Source: Escherichia coli DSM 30083 = JCM 1649 = ATCC 11775 (GTDB taxonomy: Bacteria; Pseudomonadota; Gammaproteobacteria; Enterobacterales; Enterobacteriaceae). Taken from it: a DNA stretch of 64,000 nt. The notes beneath the pieces were generated by a model, which searched no databases, had not been told where the DNA came from, and saw only the letters and a program-made list of their open reading frames with translations. The stretch spans positions 4,278,001 to 4,342,000 of the forward strand of contig NZ_CP033092.2 in assembly GCF_003697165.2 (NCBI RefSeq). The letters run 5' to 3'. Below are positions 58,493 through 64,000 of this stretch, piece after piece. The translations under genes and the position numbers were made by a program. The stretch's first letter is position 1, and each line of letters opens with the position of its first letter.

Positions 58493-58925
58493 CATGATCG
58501 ACCAGACGGTTCTGCAATGTACTCATCAGCAGATTAATTCCTTTCGCCCCCAGACAGTGCCCGACCGCCCCGTTGGCGATTTTTTGTAAAGGCAGCCAGT
58601 GTGGTAACGCATCAGCCCCCTCCAGTTCCGTCTGTTTAATCTGAAAACAGGGCGTTTCAACAGGAAAATTAATCTTACGTGCAAAAGAGCCAGGTGCAGA
58701 AAGGCGAACATCAGGGGCTGAAGGCATCAGTTGTTGCTCAAGGGCTTCCTGACGCTGCTGCTGAATGATAAATGCTTCATCTCCGCTACGCCGGACATCC
58801 GCTGCCTGAAGAGATAAAGGCGATAATAAAGCAGACATCAGTGTCAGTGACAGCAAGGACGGACAGCGCCGGAATACGCTTTGTTCCTCAGCCCTCACGT
58901 TCCTGCAACATAATTTTCCAGTCAA
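58488..58925 (-). pseudogene. TpsB (ShlB/FhaC-type) transporter, N-terminal fragment
   Basis: About 145 codons. Signal peptide (LMSALLSPLSLQA), a linker with IIQQQRQEALEQQL, then the first POTRA domain (FPVETPCFQIKQTELEG and CLGAKGINLLMSTLQNRL). TpsB proteins are about 560 residues; the frame ends at DHG, where the family continues into the second POTRA domain and the outer-membrane barrel. Cut off by fusion with the VasL-like fragment. Confidence 0.75.
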
Positions 58926-59412
58926 ACGAAAAACCTTTTATTCATGCCATACCAACAATTACCAGCCTCCTGACGATACCTCCCACCATTTTTTGCAATG
59001 GCACGCTACCGCCTTTCCGGTATTTACCCACATCAACCGGTACCAGAATGCTGAGTAATAAATCTGCCAATTTTTAGCTGACTTAATTTTGATCATTATA
59101 GAATAATGATCTGAACTACAGCAATATGGCAGATTTATCGATCAATATAATACAAATGAACAGTTCTTTATTCTGACTAATATCGCAAAAACAGCACATT
59201 ACAAAATTTATAACCATAATTAATGGAAAAGTGCAGAAAATTATTCCACTGAATGCTTTTAATACAGTTGGTTAGCTTAAAAAATAGCAATTTTTGATTT
59301 CAGTCATTGAAAATTGCAATGCGTGACGATTCAACAGCATTTAAGTGAGTTTCAGGATATGGGAAGGACATGAAAAGAGGAGCGCAATAAAATACACAGG
59401 AAGAAGGGGAAA
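58926..59412. other. AT-rich non-coding stretch
   Basis: 487 bp between the TpsB remnant and a set of small phage-type genes. No supported gene, no repeat. Confidence 0.6.
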
Positions 59413-59493
59413 ATGTTTCGTAAAAACAGAAAATTAACAGCGCACATCAGGAAACGCAGTCTCCTGATTCAGTGCTACCACATGAAAATTTAG
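59413..59493 (+). CDS. Possible 26-residue small protein
   Basis: ATG 59413 lies seven bases after GAAGGGG, a strong ribosome-binding site, and opens MFRKNRKLTAHIRKR… to a stop at 59493. Very basic. No homologue recognised; could be a leader for the next gene. Confidence 0.35.
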   Translation: MFRKNRKLTAHIRKRSLLIQCYHMKI

Positions 59494-59517
59494 TTAACTG
59501 TTACCGTACTAAAATTT

Positions 59518-59709
59518 ATGTCAGAAGATGTTCCATTACCGAAAGTCAATCAGCGATACAAAGACGATCATGGAGCACTGGCCACCGTAACCAGCGTCGA
59601 AGAAACCCGAGTGGTTTTTATGCGGGAGGGTTATCCGCATCCCTGTATGCGACCGATGTACAACTTTCTGGGAAAATTCAAACCCGACCCCCGGGAAGAA
59701 ACAGAATAA
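59518..59709 (+). CDS. DUF4222-type small phage protein
   Basis: 63 residues with the pattern of DUF4222 proteins found near prophage integrase and excisionase genes (RYKDDHGALATV, VVFMREGYPHPC, NFLGKF). Function unknown. No good ribosome-binding site, so translation may depend on the small frame before it. Confidence 0.65.
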   Translation: MSEDVPLPKVNQRYKDDHGALATVTSVEETRVVFMREGYPHPCMRPMYNFLGKFKPDPREETE

Positions 59710-59761
59710 AACGAAATCCCTGCCGGCAATCACACTGCCTGATGGCAGCATAATCCACTTA

Positions 59762-59995
59762 TTAATTCTCATCCCCGGAGACAAACCCTGAAAACCACTC
59801 CGGGTGTTCATTGTATGCCGTGTTCAGCGCATCCCAGGAAACGTTGATATAAAAGCTGTCCTGCAATTTGCGGGTAACCACCTCTACCACCCGGTTCCGG
59901 TTATACGCCAGTCCGGCATAACCTCTCTCTGCCAGCCACTCATTCAGTTCATGTTCCAGAGACAGATTGATAATATCGTAATCGGACCTTGCCAT
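59762..59995 (-). CDS. Small protein of unknown function
   Basis: 77 residues from MARSDYDIINLS with AAGGAAA just upstream; the frame extends to 60070 but that part has no ribosome site. Acidic, helical, with ends like plasmid or phage accessory proteins. Not recognised. Confidence 0.6.
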   Translation of the reverse strand: MARSDYDIINLSLEHELNEWLAERGYAGLAYNRNRVVEVVTRKLQDSFYINVSWDALNTAYNEHPEWFSGFVSGDEN

Positions 59996-60090
59996 TCCCG
60001 TTTCCTTAGCACATGTTTTCAGGCACGGGGATAAAGTATAAAGAATGTCGTACTGCTGCTGCCAGAGCAATATTCCCCCTGATGGTTGTA

Positions 60091-60492
60091 TCAGAGATGG
60101 TATGCCGGTATTTTGCGGGTTGTTCCCGTCAGGTTATCGTGCACCTCCACGGTCGTTGTCACCACCGGCATTCCGCTCTGTCTTAGTCTCAGGACATCAG
60201 CCGCAATACGCTGACTGCCAGACCAGAACAGGCCGTCCAGTGCGGTCACCAGTAACCCCGCCTCCAGCGCATACTTCAGCCGTTCACGGGGCGCTTTCAC
60301 TTCCCGGGCAACCTGCTGATATGGCAATGATGTGTTTTCATTCCCAACCACGCGACGAATACGGTGAGACAGATGATACCGGTATGTATCCGGCACACTG
60401 GAAAGACTGGCCTTCAGGCTGTACACGCAGCCAAAGCGTTTATCGTTGAACACCACATTTTTCTGGCTGATGTCCCATTCTTCACGCAGCAC
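60091..60492 (-). CDS. Small DNA-binding (HTH) protein, possibly truncated
   Basis: About 133 residues. C-terminal half SGSQRIAADVLRLRQSGMPV…TTTVEVHDNLTG…RKIPAYHL follows the pattern of the helix-turn-helix/winged module in phage and plasmid regulators (HTH_39-like). The frame stays open 10 codons upstream (FLLTRTPQLIAVLREEW), to a stop, so the true start may be non-ATG or lost. Function unknown. Confidence 0.55.
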   Translation of the reverse strand: MLREEWDISQKNVVFNDKRFGCVYSLKASLSSVPDTYRYHLSHRIRRVVGNENTSLPYQQVAREVKAPRERLKYALEAGLLVTALDGLFWSGSQRIAADVLRLRQSGMPVVTTTVEVHDNLTGTTRKIPAYHL

Positions 60493-60940
60493 AGCAATCA
60501 GTTGTGGTGTCCGGGTAAGCAGAAAGGCAATTCAAAACAGGTGACGTAATCCACATTCAGCAGGGCAATACGCGGCCATTTTTCTGATCCATTTACAATC
60601 GGATGTGGGCGAACATTATTATCATTATCTGAAAATCTCCCCCTATGGCATGTTTGCCATGGCGGAGAGTCATTGAAGCCTTTATGAGGGGTGAATACAT
60701 TCCTGAAGCAGTGCAGTGGCAAAAAAACACCCCGCTTTTATTCATTCTCTGACAATAAATATTGAGTTTGACTGTATCAGATTTTAGGTATTTCCTAGAA
60801 AAGGACTTTTTTGCTCAAGGCAAAACAATACCGCAAAATAATCCTTCACCTGCACAAACATCCTCAGTCCATTAAAAAAATCGCCATGTTAGGTTAACGA
60901 CATCAAATTTGGTCGTTTACCATGATTAAGGTAGTTACAC
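60493..60940. other. Non-coding stretch before microcompartment operon
   Basis: 448 bp. It contains a spurious minus frame (60498-60722) and an AT-rich right half that must hold the promoter of the next operon. No regulator gene is seen. Confidence 0.6.
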
Positions 60941-62059
60941 ATGGCCCGCTATTATTTTTCGTGCCCCAAAATTTATTTTGGTGAAGAGGCAATAACCTCT
61001 CTATGCCAATTTAATAATAAACGAGTCGGTATTGTCACCGATGATTTTATGATGTCATCAGGTAAAACTCGTTATTTAATAAGCCATATGCCTGAGGCAT
61101 CGGTATGCATTTTCGGTGAGGTTACTCCGGATCCAGATATTGATATTCTGACTTCCGGCGCGGCGCGTTTTAAAGCCTTTAAGCCCGACGTTATTATCGC
61201 CCTCGGCGGCGGCTCGTCGCTGGACGCTGCGAAAGGAATTAAAGTCACATTGGAAGAGTATTTTGGAGATCATCAAATCGATCTCATTGCTATTCCCACA
61301 ACCAGCGGATCCGGCTCTGAAGTGACGTCCTACGCGATCATCTCTGATCCGCAAAATGGCCGCAAATATCCGTTGATCTCCGGGCAACTGGTGCCGGAAA
61401 TCGCCATTCTCGATCCTAACCTAGTGTTAACCGCGCCGCGTCATGTCGCGGTAGATACCGGCATGGACGTGCTGACCCATGCCATTGAAGCCTTTGTCTC
61501 TACTGGCTCAAATGACTTTAGCGATGCGCTGGCGGAAAAAGCCATCGCGTTGACCTGGCGCTATCTGCCGCAGGTGTTTAACGACGAAAAAGACATTGCG
61601 GCGCGCACCCACATGCACAATGCCTCCTGTATGGCAGGCATGGCATTTAACTCCGCCGGGCTGGGGTTGGTACACGGCATGGCACACGCCATCGGCGGGA
61701 TGCTGCATATTCCTCATGGCAAAATTAACGCCATGCTGCTGCCGATTGTCATCGACTTCAACAGCAAACGGGCCAGCACTGAAACCCGCGATCGCTATCA
61801 CCGTTGCGCGCAAATCATAGGCATTGACCATGCGGTACCGGAGCAGGCCATCGCGCTGATGACTCAGGAGATCCGCCAGATCAATCGCCATTTCTGCATC
61901 CCCGTCACTCTCAGCGAACTGGGCATCGACCGTGCAAAAATCATCGAGTTGCGCAGCGCACTGGTGAATTCGACGCTGGCCGACGGTTGTACCGCGTCGA
62001 ACCCGCGGCAGGTGACGACGCATGATGTCGAAGGGTTGATCGACCTGATTACCGGCTAG
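60941..62059 (+). CDS. Iron-dependent alcohol dehydrogenase (PduQ/EutG-like)
   Basis: 372-residue group III alcohol dehydrogenase. GGGSSLDAAKG is the NAD-binding loop and DTGMDVLTHAIE with GLVHGMAHAIGG and HIPHG gives the iron ligands (Asp and three His). In microcompartments it recycles NADH by turning the aldehyde into alcohol. AAGGT precedes the start. Followed by a PduL-type gene, which ties it to a BMC operon. Confidence 0.88.
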   Translation: MARYYFSCPKIYFGEEAITSLCQFNNKRVGIVTDDFMMSSGKTRYLISHMPEASVCIFGEVTPDPDIDILTSGAARFKAFKPDVIIALGGGSSLDAAKGIKVTLEEYFGDHQIDLIAIPTTSGSGSEVTSYAIISDPQNGRKYPLISGQLVPEIAILDPNLVLTAPRHVAVDTGMDVLTHAIEAFVSTGSNDFSDALAEKAIALTWRYLPQVFNDEKDIAARTHMHNASCMAGMAFNSAGLGLVHGMAHAIGGMLHIPHGKINAMLLPIVIDFNSKRASTETRDRYHRCAQIIGIDHAVPEQAIALMTQEIRQINRHFCIPVTLSELGIDRAKIIELRSALVNSTLADGCTASNPRQVTTHDVEGLIDLITG

Positions 62060-62198
62060 CTGGATAACTTTGTTCAGCCTCCGTGAAGCAGTCAAAAAAG
62101 TCCTGCTGATAAACAAAAACCGGGCGTCGTTACTCCCTATCCTGATCGTTAGACGCCCATTACCCATAAGATAACCCAATAATCAGGTCGTACCCATT

Positions 62199-62885
62199 AT
62201 GAATTACACCGAACAACAAGCCGAGTGGATTACCCAACAAATTTTGCAGGAACTTGCCACCAGTAAAAAAACGGCAGCGCCTGCTGCCGCGCCTGTCGCG
62301 CTGAATATTCCGGTGGGCGTGTCCAACCGCCATGTTCATCTGTGCCGTGAAGATATGGACATTCTGTTTGGCTACGGCTCTACGCTAACCCGTTCTAAAG
62401 CGTTGAAACAGCCCGGTCAGTATGCCGCCGAAGAGATGGTGACGCTGCGCGGGCCAAAAGGCGAGCTCAACAAAGTGCGCGTGTTAGGGCCACTGCGTAA
62501 TGCCACGCAGGTGGAAATCTCTGTGGCCGACGGCTTTGCGCTGGGCACTAAAGCTCCGGTGCGCATGTCGGGGGATCTGCTGGATTCGCCGGGCATTGAA
62601 ATCATCGGTCCGAAAGGGCGGGTGGTGAAACACAACGGCATGATTGTCGCCTGGCGCCATATCCATATCTCGCCCGAAGAAGCCGAACTGCACGGCCTGC
62701 ATGACGGAATGGAAATCGATGTGCAAACAAACGGTCCGCGCGGTGGTGTGCTCAGCCATGTAGTGGTACGCGTCACGGCGGATGCAGTGCTGGAACTGCA
62801 TATTGATATGGAAGAAGCTAACGGCGTCGGTCTGCGTAATGGCGATACCGTTCGCGGCATAAAACAGGCTGCGCGCCATGGCTAA
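62199..62885 (+). CDS. PduL-type phosphate acyltransferase of a microcompartment
   Basis: 228-residue PduL-family phosphotransacylase that converts acyl-CoA to acyl phosphate. HVHL (His45, His47) and a second RHIHIS are the zinc ligands. Residues 1-25 (MNYTEQQAEWITQQILQEL) form an amphipathic helix followed by an Ala-rich linker, the shape of a BMC encapsulation peptide. Overlaps the next gene by 8 bp. Confidence 0.92.
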   Translation: MNYTEQQAEWITQQILQELATSKKTAAPAAAPVALNIPVGVSNRHVHLCREDMDILFGYGSTLTRSKALKQPGQYAAEEMVTLRGPKGELNKVRVLGPLRNATQVEISVADGFALGTKAPVRMSGDLLDSPGIEIIGPKGRVVKHNGMIVAWRHIHISPEEAELHGLHDGMEIDVQTNGPRGGVLSHVVVRVTADAVLELHIDMEEANGVGLRNGDTVRGIKQAARHG

Positions 62886-63698
62886 CAGCCCCGAAAACTG
62901 CCGATTTCACGAATTGGCCGCGCTGATTGACAGCGGCGAATGTCGGCCCTACTCCGGCGCGTTGAAGGTGGGGGGGATCTCGGTACCGCCAATATCGCAA
63001 TCGTGGTGCTGGATGAAGATAACCAGCCGGTGGCAGGGGTAATGTATCCCTCCAATGTGGTGAAAGACGGCGTGGTGGTGGATTACCTGACCGCCAGCCG
63101 GGTAGTAGCACGTCTCAAACAAATTCTTGAACAGAAACAGGGCTGCACGCTGGAGCGCGCGGCGATCGCAGTCCCACCGGGGATCTCTGAAGGCAACACA
63201 AAAGTGATCGTCAACGTAGTGGAGTTGGCGGGTTTTATCGTGACCCAAGTACTAGATGAACCGGTAGCCGCTGCCAGCGCGCTGAATATTAAAAACGGGG
63301 CGGTGGTGGATGTCGGAGGAGGCACCACCGGCATGAGCATTTTGAAAAGCGGTAAAGTGACGTTCAGTGCCGATGAGCCCACCGGTGGAAGCCATATGAA
63401 GTTGGTGATCGCTGGCGCGCTGGGCTTGCCTTATGCCGAGGCGGAAGAAATGAAAAAAAACGGGCAGGAAGCGCAGGTCTTTACCCTGGTGCTACCGGTG
63501 GCCCAGAAAATGGCCAGCTTGGTGTCGGGATGGTTCGCTACCCAGCAGGTAAAAAATATTTATTTGGTAGGTGGCGCGAGCAGCTTCAGCCAGTTTGCCA
63601 ACGTGTTCAGTAAACAAACCGGTAAAAATGTGATTCCTTCGGCAGAGCCACTATTGGTCACACCATTAGGCATCGCCATGAATGCGGACCAGGGGTAA
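62878..63698 (+). pseudogene. EutJ-like chaperone, frameshifted at a G7 tract
   Basis: Hsp70/actin-fold protein of the EutJ family used in microcompartment operons: DLGTANIAIVVLD (phosphate 1), VVDVGGGTTGMSI (phosphate 2) and LVGGASSFSQF (adenosine). From ATG 62878 the frame is open only to the G7 run at 62970-62976; after it the EutJ reading continues in another frame (62940-63698). One more G, or two fewer, joins them as …LKVGGDLGTAN…. True loss, slippage or a base error are all possible. Confidence 0.85.
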
Positions 63699-63702
63699 AT
63701 CA

Positions 63703-64000
63703 ATGGACAATCAAACCTTATCGCAACTGCTGGACCGGGTCATCGCTGAAGTGTTGGCACAATCCGTCGCGCAGAAAAATGTCTGCGTAGTGGTGACTGG
63801 TGAGGATATCTCCTCGCTGCCGGAAACGCTGAACTGCCTTGAGGCGCTTGAGCTGGCGGGTTATCAGTTGTGGGTAAATTTTTCTCACAGCGCCAGCCAG
63901 TCGGCGCTGAAATCTGTCTGCATGGATGCGCTAATTCAGCGTGGTTCTCGTGCTGGATTTGACAGATCGCCGCCTCACTATGAGGTGCTCTATCTGCCTG
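63703..64000 (+). CDS. Microcompartment-associated protein, N-terminal part
   Basis: Starts four bases after the EutJ-like gene and runs off the window at ~99 codons. N-terminal helix (MDNQTLSQLLDRVIAEVL), then VVVTGEDISSLPETL and QLWVNFSHSASQSAL. From memory this resembles the flavoprotein-like subunit found in glycyl-radical-enzyme microcompartment operons; not certain. The leading helix could again be an encapsulation peptide. Confidence 0.6.
   Translation, partial: MDNQTLSQLLDRVIAEVLAQSVAQKNVCVVVTGEDISSLPETLNCLEALELAGYQLWVNFSHSASQSALKSVCMDALIQRGSRAGFDRSPPHYEVLYLP

Noticed and set aside
60498..60722. 74-codon minus frame before the small HTH gene
   Set aside because: No ribosome-binding site and composition unlike neighbours; likely chance.
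33601..64000. Second attachment site (attR) of the pheU island
   Set aside because: No repeat of the tRNA 3' end was found in the rest of the window.

Overview
The window is Escherichia coli chromosome. From base 1 to about 33,660 it is the conserved backbone of the mutL-amiB to pheU region, in reverse orientation relative to the usual K-12 map, and gene order, protein lengths and unusual start codons all match that species. In order it holds amiB (partial), tsaE, nnr, queG, the datA DnaA-titration locus, three glycine tRNAs, orn, rsgA, psd, mscM, yjeO, yjeN, yjeM, epmA, frdABCD, ampC, blc, gdx (sugE) with its guanidine-II riboswitch, ecnB, ecnA, efp, epmB, yjeJ, yjeI, groL, groS, yjeH, fxsA, aspA, dcuA, cutA, dsbD, yjdC and tRNA-Phe (pheU). 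In K-12, pheU is followed by cadC; here it is not.

From pheU to the end of the window is a genomic island. A P4-type tyrosine integrase lies just inside the tRNA, as in pheU pathogenicity islands of extraintestinal E. coli. Then come a TPR-like protein with a translationally coupled leader peptide, a segment bounded by two inverted IS1 copies that holds a broken IS3-family transposase and an orphan papX motility regulator (with no pap fimbrial genes), and a three-gene acid-resistance-like module: an AdiA-type amino acid decarboxylase between two ArcD-like antiporters. An IS1N-like element, a truncated acuI/yhdH-type reductase, an IS911-like element and an IS66 tail mark an IS-driven junction.

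A defence block follows (49.4-57.8 kb). It has a CD-NTase with AGS-C sensor domain next to a SLATT membrane protein, which looks like a compact CBASS-type pair. Next is a complete Qat system (qatA-qatB-qatC-qatD, overlapping genes on the minus strand). Upstream of qatA is an unrecognised 394-residue protein with a Cys/His cluster and twelve perfect 9-bp tandem repeats coding for Ala-Glu-Val.

The last part (57.8-60.7 kb) is wreckage: a frameshifted small DNA-binding protein, fused ends of a T6SS VasL-like protein and a two-partner-secretion TpsB transporter, and small phage or plasmid type genes. At 60.9 kb a bacterial microcompartment operon begins: iron alcohol dehydrogenase, PduL-type phosphotransacylase with a probable encapsulation peptide, an EutJ-like chaperone (frameshifted in a G7 tract) and the start of a further gene. 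The rest of this operon, and the island's far attachment site, lie outside the window.
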